From CAVSCD01 sp963726335 (lineage in GTDB: Bacteria; Acidobacteriota; Aminicenantia; Aminicenantales; UBA8522), in assembly GCA_963726335.1 (NCBI GenBank), contig CAVSCD010000004.1, positions 248,001 to 312,000 on the forward strand: a DNA stretch of 64,000 nt. The letters are read 5' to 3'. Every line of letters starts with the position of its first letter. The first letter of the stretch is position 1. Shown piece by piece: positions 53,728 to 62,709 of the stretch. The notes beneath the pieces were generated by a model. The model made no database searches, was not told the DNA's origin, and was given only the letters and a program-made list of their open reading frames with translations. Both the position numbers and the translations under genes were made by a program.

Positions 53728-53816
53728 GCGTTTATTCCACCTCCATCGGGAAATGAATTCCTCGGGACCTCCGGGCGCGGTGGTCCGTCGGGTTCCCGGA
53801 TGCCCCGGGAACCGGC

Positions 53817-53868
53817 TTGATGTTTACTCCGATGTATGATATATAACAGAGCCCCAATGTCCCGTCAA
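53817..53868. promoter_or_regulatory. Symmetric divergent promoter between the M20 and KDG kinase operons
   Basis: One self-complementary TATATA (53840-53845) sits exactly 17 bp from TTGATG (53817-53822) on the plus strand and exactly 17 bp from TTGACG (53863-53868) on the minus strand. The same -10 hexamer can thus serve both operons. The GATGTATGATAT motif (53831-53842) overlaps it and could be the site of a regulator controlling both directions. Confidence 0.6.
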
Positions 53869-53915
53869 CGATCTTTCCTATCTAAATCACCTGGCCTTCG
53901 TGGAGAGTTTTCAAA

Positions 53916-54944
53916 ATGAACACCATCGCGACCTTCGGTGAGATCATGCTCAGGCTGTCGCCTCCGGGCGGCGAAAAGCTTTTCCAGTCGCCCGTCCTCT
54001 CGGCGAGGTTCGGGGGCGGCGAGGCCAACGTCGCCGTCTCCCTGGCGTTGTACGGTCATCCGGCCCGGTTCATCTCGGCCATCCCGGCGAATGAAGTGGG
54101 CGAGGCGGCCGTGATGGAGCTCCGGAAGTTCGGCGTCGACACCGGCTCGATCGTCCGGCAGGGAAAACGGCTGGGCATTTACTTCGCGGACGGCGGGGCG
54201 AACCAGCGGCCTTCCAAAGTCACCTATGACCGCGACCACTCCGCGATCGCCGAAGCCGAACCCGGCGACATTGATTGGGATAAGGTACTCGACGGGGTGA
54301 CCTGGTTCCACACGACGGGCATCACTCCGGCCATCAGCGCCGCGGCGGCCGACCTGACCCTGGAAGCCTTGGAAAAGGCCCGGAAAAAGGGGATCACGGT
54401 GTCCATCGACTTCAATTACCGCGGCAAGCTCTGGAAATACGGGAAGTCGGCGCCCGAGGTCATGCGCCGGCTCGTCGCCCTGGCTGACGTCGGGATCGGA
54501 AACGAGGAGGACTGCCAGAAATCGCTGGGCATCAAAGCCGACGCCGACGTGCACAGCGGCCAGCTGTCCGTGTCCGTCTACGAGAAGCTCACGGCCGATG
54601 TCTTGAGCGAATTCCCGAACCTTCAGAAAGTGGCCATCACGCTCCGGGAGAGCCACAGCGCCGACAACAATTCCTGGTCGGCGGTGCTCCGGAACAGGAA
54701 GGACTTTCTGGTCGGACCCCGCTACGAGATCACCGACATCGTCGACCGGATCGGCGGCGGAGACTCCTTCGCCGCGGGTCTCATCCACGGCCTGGACGCT
54801 TTCGGCGACGACGCGCAGGCCCTGGCCTTCGCCGTGGCGGCCTCCTGCCTGAAGCATTCGTATCCCGGCGATTTCAACCTCGTCACGGAGAAGGACGTGC
54901 TGGCCCTGGTCAAGGGGGAGAAGTCGGGCCGGGTGCAGCGCTGA
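53916..54944 (+). CDS. kdgK: 2-keto-3-deoxygluconate kinase (PfkB family)
   Basis: 342 aa. Ribokinase-fold sugar kinase with the N-terminal GGGEANVAVSLALYG signature, IYFADGGANQRPSKVTYDR (substrate lid) and the C-terminal catalytic DRIGGGDSFAAGLIHGL. KDG kinase is favoured by the start (FGEIMLRLSPPGGEKLFQ), by SIDFNYRGKLW and by the KDPG aldolase gene directly after it. Makes KDPG from 2-keto-3-deoxygluconate in the cytoplasm. The leader is about 65 nt from the divergent promoter. Confidence 0.9.
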   Translation: MNTIATFGEIMLRLSPPGGEKLFQSPVLSARFGGGEANVAVSLALYGHPARFISAIPANEVGEAAVMELRKFGVDTGSIVRQGKRLGIYFADGGANQRPSKVTYDRDHSAIAEAEPGDIDWDKVLDGVTWFHTTGITPAISAAAADLTLEALEKARKKGITVSIDFNYRGKLWKYGKSAPEVMRRLVALADVGIGNEEDCQKSLGIKADADVHSGQLSVSVYEKLTADVLSEFPNLQKVAITLRESHSADNNSWSAVLRNRKDFLVGPRYEITDIVDRIGGGDSFAAGLIHGLDAFGDDAQALAFAVAASCLKHSYPGDFNLVTEKDVLALVKGEKSGRVQR

Positions 54945-54975
54945 CACCGATAAATTTTGGAAGGGAGATAGCCTG

Positions 54976-55608
54976 ATGAAAAAAGATGACGCTTTGCAGA
55001 TCGTATTGACCTCGAAGGTCATCGCCGTCATCCGCATGTCGGACGCGGAGAAGCTGGCCAAGGTCGTCGAGGCCGTCAAGGCCGGCGGGGTCAAGGCGAT
55101 CGAGATCACGATGACGACACCCTCCGCCCTGGAGATCATCGCCGCCATGGCCAAGAAGAAATCCCCGGATGTACTTGTCGGGGCGGGAACAGTGCTCGAC
55201 GCCGGCACGGCCGTGCAGGCCATCCACGCCGGCGCGGACTTCATCGTTTCCCCGGTAACGGACCCGGCGATGATCGCCGCCTGCAGGCGGTATGACAAGC
55301 TCGTCGCCCCGGGGGCGTTCTCGCCCACGGAGATCCTGACGGCCTGGCAGAGCGGAGCGGATATCGTCAAGGTCTTCCCGGCGACCTCGGTCGGACCAAA
55401 ATACTTCAAGGATATCCTCGGCCCCTTGCCTTACGTCCGGCTGATGCCGACGGGGGGCGTGAGCCTGGAAAATGCCCGCGACTTCATCGCCAGCGGCGCC
55501 TGCTGCGTGGCCATCGGGACCGCGTTATTGGACAAGAAGGCCATCGAGGCCGGCGACTGGGACCTCCTGACCCGGAAAGCCCAGGCTCTCGTGGACTCGA
55601 TGAAATAA
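54976..55608 (+). CDS. eda: KDPG/KHG aldolase
   Basis: 210 aa, usual length. Class I aldolase: Schiff-base Lys in GADIVKVFPATSVG, general base region AIEITMTTPSALEII, phosphate loop LMPTGGVSLENA, GAGTVLDAGTA. Splits KDPG to pyruvate and glyceraldehyde-3-phosphate. GGAAGGGAG lies about 8 nt upstream, and the gene starts 31 nt after KDG kinase, confirming a functional pair. Confidence 0.93.
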   Translation: MKKDDALQIVLTSKVIAVIRMSDAEKLAKVVEAVKAGGVKAIEITMTTPSALEIIAAMAKKKSPDVLVGAGTVLDAGTAVQAIHAGADFIVSPVTDPAMIAACRRYDKLVAPGAFSPTEILTAWQSGADIVKVFPATSVGPKYFKDILGPLPYVRLMPTGGVSLENARDFIASGACCVAIGTALLDKKAIEAGDWDLLTRKAQALVDSMK

Positions 55609-55618
55609 AGGAGATCCG

Positions 55619-56914
55619 ATGACGACCAAAACCGAACTCAAGACGGCGGACTGGCTCGAGGTCGCCAAGCTCTACGAGCCGGCCTGCATGAACTGGCAGG
55701 CGCCGGTCGTCTGGGACCATGGCCGGGGCGCCGAGATCTGGGACGTCGACGGCAAGCACTATTTCGACTGGACGTCCGGGGTGCTGGTGACCAACGTCGG
55801 TCATGCTCACCCGCGGCTGGCCGCGGCCATCGGGGAGCAGGCCAAGCGCCTCCTCAACCCCTTCGACTTCCCGACCCCGGAGCGGCTGTCCCTGGCGCGG
55901 AAGCTCATCGAGAAGACACCCGCCTACCTCGACAAGGTCATCTTCATGACGACGGGAGCGGAAGCCATGGACGCCTCGCTCCGGATGGCCAGAAAATACA
56001 GCCGCAATTACGAGATCGTTTCTTTCTGGGGCGGCTTCCACGGACGGAGCTACGGCCCGATGAGCGTCACCGGGCTGGCCAAGATCAAGAAGCACTTCGG
56101 GCCGATGGTGCCGGGGACGATCCTGGCTCCCTACGCCAACTGCTATCGCTGCCCCTTCGACAAGAAATATCCGGACTGCGACCTGTTCTGCGTCGACTTT
56201 CTCGACCGGGTCGTAGATACTGAGTCCGCCGGCTGCCTGGCCGGGATGATCGTCGAACCCTACCAAGGGACGGCGGGGTTCGTTTTCCCGCCAAAGGGCT
56301 ACATGAAAAGGCTCGAGGAGTGGGCCGTCAAGCGGGGGATCGTCTTTATCCTCGACGAGGTCCAGTCCTCATACGGCCGGACCGGCAAAATGTGGGCCCT
56401 GGAACACGAGAACCTCAAGCCCGACATCCTTTGCCTCGGCAAGGGGATCGGCAGCGGCGCGCCGATCTCCGCGGTCATCTCGACGACCAAGATCTTTTCC
56501 GCCCTGAGCAGCGGGGAGATGTCCTCGACGATGGGCGGGAACCCGCTGTGCGCGGCGGGGGCGCTGGCCGTGCTCGAGATTATGGACGAAGAGAACCTGG
56601 TGGAGAAGGCGGCCAGGAACGGCGAGGTCCTTCAGGGCCGCCTCCTCGAGCTGATGGGGAAATACCCGTTCATCGGCGACGTCCGGGGCATGGGACTCGT
56701 CTACGGGGTCGAGTTCGTCAAGGACAGGGAGACCAAGGAGCCGGCGGCCGAGCTGGCGAGGGAGATCGTCGTCCGGTGCGTGGCCGGCGGGCTGATGTGC
56801 GGCAAGCTCGGCCTCTACGGGAACGTCATGCGGGTGGCGCCGCCGCTCGTCATCACGCCCGAACAGATCGACGCCTCGGTCGCCATCCTGGACAAAGTGC
56901 TCGCGCAGATGTGA
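55619..56914 (+). CDS. Class III PLP-dependent aminotransferase
   Basis: 431 aa; starts with ATG after AAAGGAG. PLP-site landmarks: FMTTGAEAMDASLRMARKY (phosphate loop), SFWGGFHGRSYG, ILDEVQSSYGRTGKMW (Asp) and LCLGKGIGSGAPISA (Schiff-base Lys). Similar to 4-aminobutyrate/ornithine-type transaminases; an unusual Cys-rich insert (NCYRCPFDKKYPDCDLFC) could be a small metal site or a family-specific feature. Third gene of the KDG operon, 10 nt after the aldolase; it may act on pyruvate as the amino acceptor. Substrate not resolvable. Confidence 0.88.
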   Translation: MTTKTELKTADWLEVAKLYEPACMNWQAPVVWDHGRGAEIWDVDGKHYFDWTSGVLVTNVGHAHPRLAAAIGEQAKRLLNPFDFPTPERLSLARKLIEKTPAYLDKVIFMTTGAEAMDASLRMARKYSRNYEIVSFWGGFHGRSYGPMSVTGLAKIKKHFGPMVPGTILAPYANCYRCPFDKKYPDCDLFCVDFLDRVVDTESAGCLAGMIVEPYQGTAGFVFPPKGYMKRLEEWAVKRGIVFILDEVQSSYGRTGKMWALEHENLKPDILCLGKGIGSGAPISAVISTTKIFSALSSGEMSSTMGGNPLCAAGALAVLEIMDEENLVEKAARNGEVLQGRLLELMGKYPFIGDVRGMGLVYGVEFVKDRETKEPAAELAREIVVRCVAGGLMCGKLGLYGNVMRVAPPLVITPEQIDASVAILDKVLAQM

Positions 56915-56923
56915 GCCCCGGCC

Positions 56924-58012
56924 TCAGGCGAGGCCGGGCGGAAGGTCGGTAATCCCCATGATCGACCTGACCGATTCGAAAACCTTTTTTTCCAGCCGGA
57001 TCCGTCCGGCCTTGGCGTTCTCGACCAGCTGCGCGGGCGTCGAACAAGCGGCGATGACGGGCCCCATCCCCGGGAGATGGAGCATGTAGGCGAGCGCGAG
57101 CTGGGTCAGGCTCAAATCCGCTTCCCGGGCCAGCTTGGCCAGGGCGCTGAGCTTCTTCTGGACGCCGGGCGTCAGCTCGGAAGCCAACCGGTTCTCATCC
57201 ACCAGGCGGTCCCCCTTTTTGGGTTTTACCTTGGCGATGTACCGGTCCGACAGCAGTCCGCCGCGCAGCGGGCTCCAGGCGATGAAGCTCAGCTTCTTCA
57301 GGGCGCAGTAGGCCAGGGCGCCCTGCTTCTCCGGTTCCTCGCCGTAGAGGATGTCGAACTGGTTCTGAACGGACTGGACCTTGGCCCTGCGGAAGATCTC
57401 GTCGTAGGCCGCGCACTTTTCGAGCTGGTCGACGCCGAAGTTCGAGACGCCGAGGTAACGGACAAGGTCCTGGCTGATCAGATCTTCGACGGCCATCAGG
57501 CTCTCCTCGACCGGCGTCGTCGGGTCGAACTCGTGGAACTGCATGATCTCGACCCTGTCGGTCTGGAGCCTGTCCAGGCAGGCATAGGTCGCCTCCATGA
57601 TGTTGACACGGGAAAGGCGGCAGTGGTTCGGGGTCCGGCCATCCATGGTGCCATAAAGCTTGGTCGCGAGCTCGATGTTCCGGCGCTGGCCGGGGTTCCT
57701 CCTGAGCCAGCGGCCGATGATCCGCTCCGAATTGCCGCTGGCATTGTTATAGCGGTTGGCGGTGTCCCAGAACGTCACGCCCTCCTCGACCGCCTTGTCG
57801 AACAGCTTGAAGGCGGTTTTCTCGTCCACCCGCGAGCCGTCTCCCGTCGCCGGGTAGCCGATCTTCCAGGTGCCCAGGCCGATGTTCGAAACTCTGAGGC
57901 CGGTGCCGCCGAGGAACCGGTAGGGCATGCCCTGGTAGTCGTCCACGGTGAAGGGAGTGCCGTAGAGCGCGGGGTTGACGCCGGGGGGGAGGGGTGTTCT
58001 TTTTGTTGTCAT
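56924..58012 (-). CDS. Aldo/keto reductase
   Basis: 362 aa from the ATG at 58012, 7 nt after AAAGGAG. Catalytic tetrad visible: Asp and Tyr in VTFWDTANRYNNASGNSE, Lys in IELATKLYG, His in VEIMQFHEFDP. The barrel is followed by the NADPH-site segment MGPVIAACSTPAQLVENA. Family enzymes reduce sugar aldehydes and ketones. It converges with the aminotransferase gene, 9 bp apart, and has a promoter divergent from the MFS gene. Confidence 0.9.
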   Translation of the reverse strand: MTTKRTPLPPGVNPALYGTPFTVDDYQGMPYRFLGGTGLRVSNIGLGTWKIGYPATGDGSRVDEKTAFKLFDKAVEEGVTFWDTANRYNNASGNSERIIGRWLRRNPGQRRNIELATKLYGTMDGRTPNHCRLSRVNIMEATYACLDRLQTDRVEIMQFHEFDPTTPVEESLMAVEDLISQDLVRYLGVSNFGVDQLEKCAAYDEIFRRAKVQSVQNQFDILYGEEPEKQGALAYCALKKLSFIAWSPLRGGLLSDRYIAKVKPKKGDRLVDENRLASELTPGVQKKLSALAKLAREADLSLTQLALAYMLHLPGMGPVIAACSTPAQLVENAKAGRIRLEKKVFESVRSIMGITDLPPGLA

Positions 58013-58035
58013 TGCTGGGCTCCTTTCCAAGGTCA

Positions 58036-58064
58036 CTATTATCGGAATATCCCTCCGCCGTCAA
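58036..58064 (-). promoter_or_regulatory. Promoter of the aldo/keto reductase gene
   Basis: Minus strand TTGACG (58059-58064), 17 bp, TAATAG (58036-58041). Good -35, weak -10. Confidence 0.4.
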
Positions 58065-58079
58065 GTCGCCTCGCGAGAG

Positions 58080-58107
58080 TTGACCGAGCGGTTTCTTCTG
58101 CTACACT
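58080..58107 (+). promoter_or_regulatory. Promoter of the MFS gene at 58121
   Basis: TTGACC (58080-58085), 16 bp, TACACT (58102-58107). Start would be near 58114, about 7 nt before the ATG, and no ribosome site is visible there, so a leaderless or near-leaderless mRNA is predicted. Confidence 0.45.
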
Positions 58108-58120
58108 ACTTCCAAGATCC

Positions 58121-59347
58121 ATGACCGACCTGCGGCTGTTCGCCAACCGGCATTTCCTCCTGGCCCTGCTCGGCTATTTCTTCCTGTTCATGAGCGTGAG
58201 CCTGTTCTTCATCTACCCGCTCTTCCTGAAGCAGTTTCAACCCTCCCAGAGCCGGATCGGGCTGATCATGGGGATCCACAGCTTCATGGCCATTTTTGTC
58301 CGCCCGTTCTTCGGCCGGCTGATCGACGTCAAGCCGCGGAAGCTGATCTCTCTCGCCGGCATCGGTCTCCTGCTGGCCGTCATTCCGCTCTTTCATCTTG
58401 TCCGCGACGCGGGCGCCTTTCCGATCGTCCTGCGGGCCCTGACGGGCCTCGGCTGGGGGGTCAGCATGACTGCGACCATCGCCATCTGCTCGGACCTGGC
58501 CCCCGTCGAGAAACTGGCCCAGTCCATGGGCATTGTCGGCGTGGCCGGTCTGATCGGCAGCGCCATCGGCCCCATCTTCGCCGAGGAGGTCGTCGGGCGC
58601 TACGGGTTTCACGGACTGTTCTGGGCCTGCACGCTCTTTCTGGCGGCCGCGGTCGTCTGCATCGTGGCCACCAGGGAATGCGTGCCTCCCGTGGGTGAAG
58701 AAAAAAGAAAACCCGCGCGCGAGATCTGGCGGCGGTTTTCCTTTCTCGCGCTGGTGCTGATCGGAACGCTGCCGGTCTTCCACGGCGCCGTGCGGAGCGC
58801 CGTCGTCTATTTCATCGCCGTCTTCGCCAATTCCATAAGCGTCGCCCGGATCGGTCCTTTCTTCGCCATGTTTTCGGGAGCCGCCATCCTGACGCGGTTC
58901 TTCATGGGCGACATCTCGGACCGCTACGGTCGGAAGCAGGTGATCTTCCCGGCGGCGCTCATCATCAGCCTGAACTGCCTGCTGCTCGCGCTGGTCCGGA
59001 GCCCGGGGATGTTCCTCGTCGCCGGTTTCGTCGGCGGGTTCGGTCAGGGCCTCATATTCCCGGCGTTGAGCACCTACATGATCGATGTCCTGGGACGCGA
59101 GAACAAGGGACTGGCCTTGAGCCTCTACCTCTCGCTGTTCGACGTCGGCATGGGCCTGGGTTCGCCGTTTTTCGGCTGGGTCTCGGATGTCGCCGGCTAC
59201 CGGAATATGTACCTTATAGCGGGGGGCTTCCTTTTCGTCTTCACCTTCATCTTCACGCTCAAGGCGCCGACTCCGCCGCGGCCCGACCGCGCCGCGGAGA
59301 TGACGTCTCGCCGGAATTTCGGCCCGTCCGTCGAACCGGGACCGTGA
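58121..59347 (+). CDS. MFS transporter
   Basis: 408 aa, 12 predicted membrane segments. The loop 2-3 motif (GRLIDVKPRKLI) and loop 8-9 motif (GDISDRYGRKQVIFP) are typical of MFS drug/sugar carriers; the N-terminal part LFFIYPLFLKQFQPSQSRIGLIMG resembles uncharacterised multidrug-like carriers. The start is the ATG at 58121; the longer upstream frame is antisense to the aldo/keto reductase. Followed 15 nt later by a nitroreductase gene. Substrate unknown. Confidence 0.85.
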   Translation: MTDLRLFANRHFLLALLGYFFLFMSVSLFFIYPLFLKQFQPSQSRIGLIMGIHSFMAIFVRPFFGRLIDVKPRKLISLAGIGLLLAVIPLFHLVRDAGAFPIVLRALTGLGWGVSMTATIAICSDLAPVEKLAQSMGIVGVAGLIGSAIGPIFAEEVVGRYGFHGLFWACTLFLAAAVVCIVATRECVPPVGEEKRKPAREIWRRFSFLALVLIGTLPVFHGAVRSAVVYFIAVFANSISVARIGPFFAMFSGAAILTRFFMGDISDRYGRKQVIFPAALIISLNCLLLALVRSPGMFLVAGFVGGFGQGLIFPALSTYMIDVLGRENKGLALSLYLSLFDVGMGLGSPFFGWVSDVAGYRNMYLIAGGFLFVFTFIFTLKAPTPPRPDRAAEMTSRRNFGPSVEPGP

Positions 59348-59362
59348 CTGGAGTTGACACCC

Positions 59363-59950
59363 ATGACATTATATGAACTCATCATCTCCCGCCGGAGCAT
59401 CCGGCAGTTCAGTTCCCGTCCGGTCAGCCGGGCCGCCCTCGAAAGGATCGTCAACGCCGGCCGCCTGGCCCCATCCGCATCCAACCTTCAACCTCTCCAA
59501 TTTATTGTCGTCGATGACGAGGCGAAGCGGCGTGAGATTTTTGCCTGCCTTCGCTGGGCGGGCTACATCGCGCCGGCGGGAGACCCGCTGCCGGGTCAGG
59601 AGCCGACGGCCTATATCATTCCCATTGTCGATCTGCGCGTCCGCCGCTCCGGTTTCGACCTGGACCTCGGAGCGGCCGTCGAGAACATGATCCTGGCGGC
59701 CTGGAGCGAGGGCATCGGGTCGTGCTGGATCGGGGCGCTCGACGCGGCCGGCGTGGGGCGGGCGGTCGGACTGCCGGAGGGTTACCGGCTGACCTGTCTC
59801 CTGGCTCTCGGCTTCCCCGCCGAAGTACCGGTCATCGAGGAGTTCGAGGGTTCGGTTAAGTACTGGAAGGACGACGCGGGCGTCCTCCACGTCCCGAAAA
59901 GAAAGCTCGCGGACGTCCTTCATGACAACCGCGTCCGGAGCCGGACCTGA
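59363..59950 (+). CDS. Nitroreductase family flavoprotein
   Basis: 195 aa; ATG at 59363, 9 nt after GGAG. FMN-binding start LYELIISRRSIRQFSSRPVS, RLAPSASNLQPLQFIVV and the later LDLGAAVENMILAAWSEGIGSCWIGAL. Reduces nitro compounds, quinones or flavins with NAD(P)H; physiological substrate unknown. Stop directly abuts that of the convergent TldE gene. Confidence 0.9.
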   Translation: MTLYELIISRRSIRQFSSRPVSRAALERIVNAGRLAPSASNLQPLQFIVVDDEAKRREIFACLRWAGYIAPAGDPLPGQEPTAYIIPIVDLRVRRSGFDLDLGAAVENMILAAWSEGIGSCWIGALDAAGVGRAVGLPEGYRLTCLLALGFPAEVPVIEEFEGSVKYWKDDAGVLHVPKRKLADVLHDNRVRSRT

Positions 59951-61294
59951 TCATTCGCCCGCGACCGTCAGTCCGGCGATCTTGACGGTCGGGCCGCAGA
60001 CCGGGCTCCGGAAGTCGAGGTCGTTGCCCAGCTCTTCGATCCCTCCGAGGAGGCTTTCCAGGTTCCCGGAGATCGTGACTTCGGCAACGGGGTAGGCGAC
60101 TTCACCGCCTTCAACCCACAGCCCGAACGCCCCCCGCGAGAAGTCGCCCGTCACGGGATTCAATCCGTGGCCGATCGTCCTCGTCAGGATCAGCCCTTTC
60201 CGGGTCGAGGCGATAATCTCCTGGGGAGTCCTCTCGCCGGGCGAAAGATAGAAATTATTCGGGCTGACCCCTGTCCCGTCGCCGTTTCCCGTCGGCCGGA
60301 GTCCCAGCTTCCGGGCCGCATAGGCGTTGCAGAGAAATCGGCGGAGGATCCCGCCGTCGACCACCACGGTCCGGCGGCTGGCCACGGCCTCGCCGTCGAA
60401 CGGCCGAGTGCCCAGCTTCCCGGGCATCAGGCCGTCGTCGATGATCGTGACCTTGGCGTTTCCGACCCGGCTGCCCAGGCGGTCGGCCAAGTACGACGAC
60501 TTCTGATACACGGCCACGCCGGATACGCAGCCGAAGAGGAAGCCGACGAGCCAGGACGTCATGTCCGGCTCGAAGATCACCGGCACGGTCTGCGTCTTGA
60601 TCTTGCGCGGATTCAGCTGCCGGACCGTCCTGTCGACGGCCCGGCGGCCGACGATCTCAGGGGTCTCGAGCTCGCTGAAGAAGCGGGACGCCGTATACCA
60701 GTAGTCCTCGGCCTTCTCGTCCGTCTCGCCGGCCTGGAGCCCGACGCTCAGGCTGCAGTAGGTCTGTTCGTAGGCGCCGATAAAGCCGCGCGAATTGGCC
60801 TGGACGGTCGTACCCTGGCTGCTGATAAAGCTCGCGCCGTGGGAATTCGTGATGCGCTTGTCGCCGAGCGCCACGCGCTCGGTTTCGAGCGCCAGCGCGA
60901 TCTTTGTTTGAGCTGCGACGCCGGCGAGATTCGGGTCGAATAGACGGAGACCGTCGGCGGCGATCTCGCCTCCCGTCGGCTCCGGGAGGCCGGCGAATTC
61001 GTCCCGGCTTGACAGCTCGGCCCGTCGGACGGCGTTCCGGACCAGACGCCTCACGGTCTCCCGGGAGAGGTCGGAGGTCGAAGCGAATGCCGTCCGCAGG
61101 TCCTTGATGATCCTGAATCCAAGATGCCGGGCCCCCGCCTCGACCAGGTTCTCGACCTCGCCCAGCCGGACATCGACGGCGAATTCCCGCCCGTCGGAGA
61201 TCGTGACCTCGACTTCGTCGGCCCCCTCGGCCCGTCCGCGGCGGACGATCTCTTCCGCCAAGGTTTCGAGGGACGGCCGGGGTGAGGCCTTCAT
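59951..61294 (-). CDS. tldE: TldE/PmbA-like protease subunit
   Basis: 447 aa; the ATG at 61294 overlaps the TldD stop as ATGA. PmbA/TldE features: GFRIIKDLRTAFASTSD, VIFEPDMTSWLVGFLFGCVSG, RPFDGEAVASRRTVVVDGG, GNGDGTGVSPNNFYL and FSRGAFGLWVEGGEVAYPV. Lacks the HExxxH zinc motif, as expected, since TldD carries the catalytic metal. The two form a heterodimer that degrades unfolded or modified peptides and matures some peptide natural products. Confidence 0.9.
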   Translation of the reverse strand: MKASPRPSLETLAEEIVRRGRAEGADEVEVTISDGREFAVDVRLGEVENLVEAGARHLGFRIIKDLRTAFASTSDLSRETVRRLVRNAVRRAELSSRDEFAGLPEPTGGEIAADGLRLFDPNLAGVAAQTKIALALETERVALGDKRITNSHGASFISSQGTTVQANSRGFIGAYEQTYCSLSVGLQAGETDEKAEDYWYTASRFFSELETPEIVGRRAVDRTVRQLNPRKIKTQTVPVIFEPDMTSWLVGFLFGCVSGVAVYQKSSYLADRLGSRVGNAKVTIIDDGLMPGKLGTRPFDGEAVASRRTVVVDGGILRRFLCNAYAARKLGLRPTGNGDGTGVSPNNFYLSPGERTPQEIIASTRKGLILTRTIGHGLNPVTGDFSRGAFGLWVEGGEVAYPVAEVTISGNLESLLGGIEELGNDLDFRSPVCGPTVKIAGLTVAGE

Positions 61295-62709
61295 TCGCCT
61301 TGTCCTCCCACCGTCATCCGTGAAATCTTGATCGTCGGGCAGCCGTCGGCCACGGGTACGTCCTGTCCTTCCTTGCTGCATGTCCCGGTCTGCATGCTGA
61401 ACGCGACGTCGTTCCCCACCATCTCGATCTTCCGAAGAATGTCGATGTTCGTCCCGACGAGCGTCGCCTGGCGGATGGGGGCGGTCAGCCGCCCGCCCTC
61501 GATCAGATAACCCGAGCTGATCGAGAAGGTGAACTTGCCCGAGTCTTCGACCTGGCCGCCCTCGAACTTTTCGGCATAGATGCCCCTGGGAACGGAGCTG
61601 ATGATCTCGCCCGGATCGTGCTCACCCTTGTCGACATAGGTGTTGGCCATCCGGGGCACGGGGATGCAGGCATAGTCCTGCCGGCGGCCATGCCCCGTGA
61701 GCGGGAGGCCCATCAGCCTCGCCGACAGCCTGTCCTGCAGGTAACCGCTCACGACGCCCCGGTCGATCAGGAGGGTCTTGGACGCGGGGGTGCCTTCATC
61801 ATCGATGTTATACGAGCCGCGGAAAGAAGGGATCGTCGGGTCGTCATAGATGGTCAGGAGCGCCGAGCCGACGCTCTTGCCGCGCTTGTCCCAGAAAACG
61901 GACGTCTTTTTACGGATGAAATCCGCCTCGAGGAGATGGCCGACGGCCTCGTGGACGAGGACACCGCTGTGCCCGGGAGCGAGGACGACCGGCATCTCCC
62001 CGGCGGGCGCCTCGGCGGCGTCAAGGAGCTGGAGCGCTTCCTCGGCGGCCTCCCGGCCGATCGCCTCCGGAGTCAGGACATCCCGAAAGTATTCCAGGCC
62101 GACGCGGCCGCCGCCGCCGGCGTATCCGGATTCCCGGCGTCCGTCCTTCTCGGCCACCGAGAAGCAGGACAGCTTGGCCATCGGCCTGGCGTCGTGCGCC
62201 ACGAGCCCCTCGGAATTGACGATCGACACATACTGGACGCTGTCCTGATAGAGCACCTTGGTCTTGCTGATCCTGGAGGAACGCCGATGGCAGGCGGTGT
62301 ACGCTTCCTGGGCCAGCGCGATCCGGGCCTCGAGGCCGACGCCGTGAAGGGGCCTGGACGCCGTATAGACATCCTGAACGTGGCGGACGGTCTTCAGCCG
62401 GGGGACTTTCGCGAACCCCGCGCCCGAGGCGACGGCGGCCGCCGTCCGGGCGGCATCGAGGATCTTGCTCATGGCCAGCTCATTGACGTAAGCAAAACCG
62501 GTCTTCTCTCCGGCGTTGACTCGGATGCCCAGGCCGAGGCTGACCGCTTCGGCGGTCTCCTTGACAATGTCTTCCTCGAGGTTGACGAGGTTGAAAACCC
62601 GGTATTCAAAAAAGAGGTCGGCGAAATCGCCGCCCCGGGAGAGCGCGGCGGCGAGGATCTTCCGCCAATCCGGGCTCTCCAGGCCGAAGCGGTCTTCGAA
62701 GGCGATCAT
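61291..62709 (-). CDS. tldD: TldD metalloprotease subunit
   Basis: 472 aa. Carries the zinc motif HEAVGH in APGHSGVLVHEAVGHLLEADF, plus GSYNIDDEGTPASKTLLIDRG, LTGHGRRQDYACIPVPRMANTYV and the GGQVEDSGKFTFSISSGYLI segment. Its start overlaps the stop of the membrane-protein gene as ATGA, and its stop overlaps the TldE start in the same way, so three genes are tightly coupled. No obvious peptide-substrate gene is nearby. Confidence 0.92.
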   Translation of the reverse strand: MIAFEDRFGLESPDWRKILAAALSRGGDFADLFFEYRVFNLVNLEEDIVKETAEAVSLGLGIRVNAGEKTGFAYVNELAMSKILDAARTAAAVASGAGFAKVPRLKTVRHVQDVYTASRPLHGVGLEARIALAQEAYTACHRRSSRISKTKVLYQDSVQYVSIVNSEGLVAHDARPMAKLSCFSVAEKDGRRESGYAGGGGRVGLEYFRDVLTPEAIGREAAEEALQLLDAAEAPAGEMPVVLAPGHSGVLVHEAVGHLLEADFIRKKTSVFWDKRGKSVGSALLTIYDDPTIPSFRGSYNIDDEGTPASKTLLIDRGVVSGYLQDRLSARLMGLPLTGHGRRQDYACIPVPRMANTYVDKGEHDPGEIISSVPRGIYAEKFEGGQVEDSGKFTFSISSGYLIEGGRLTAPIRQATLVGTNIDILRKIEMVGNDVAFSMQTGTCSKEGQDVPVADGCPTIKISRMTVGGQGE

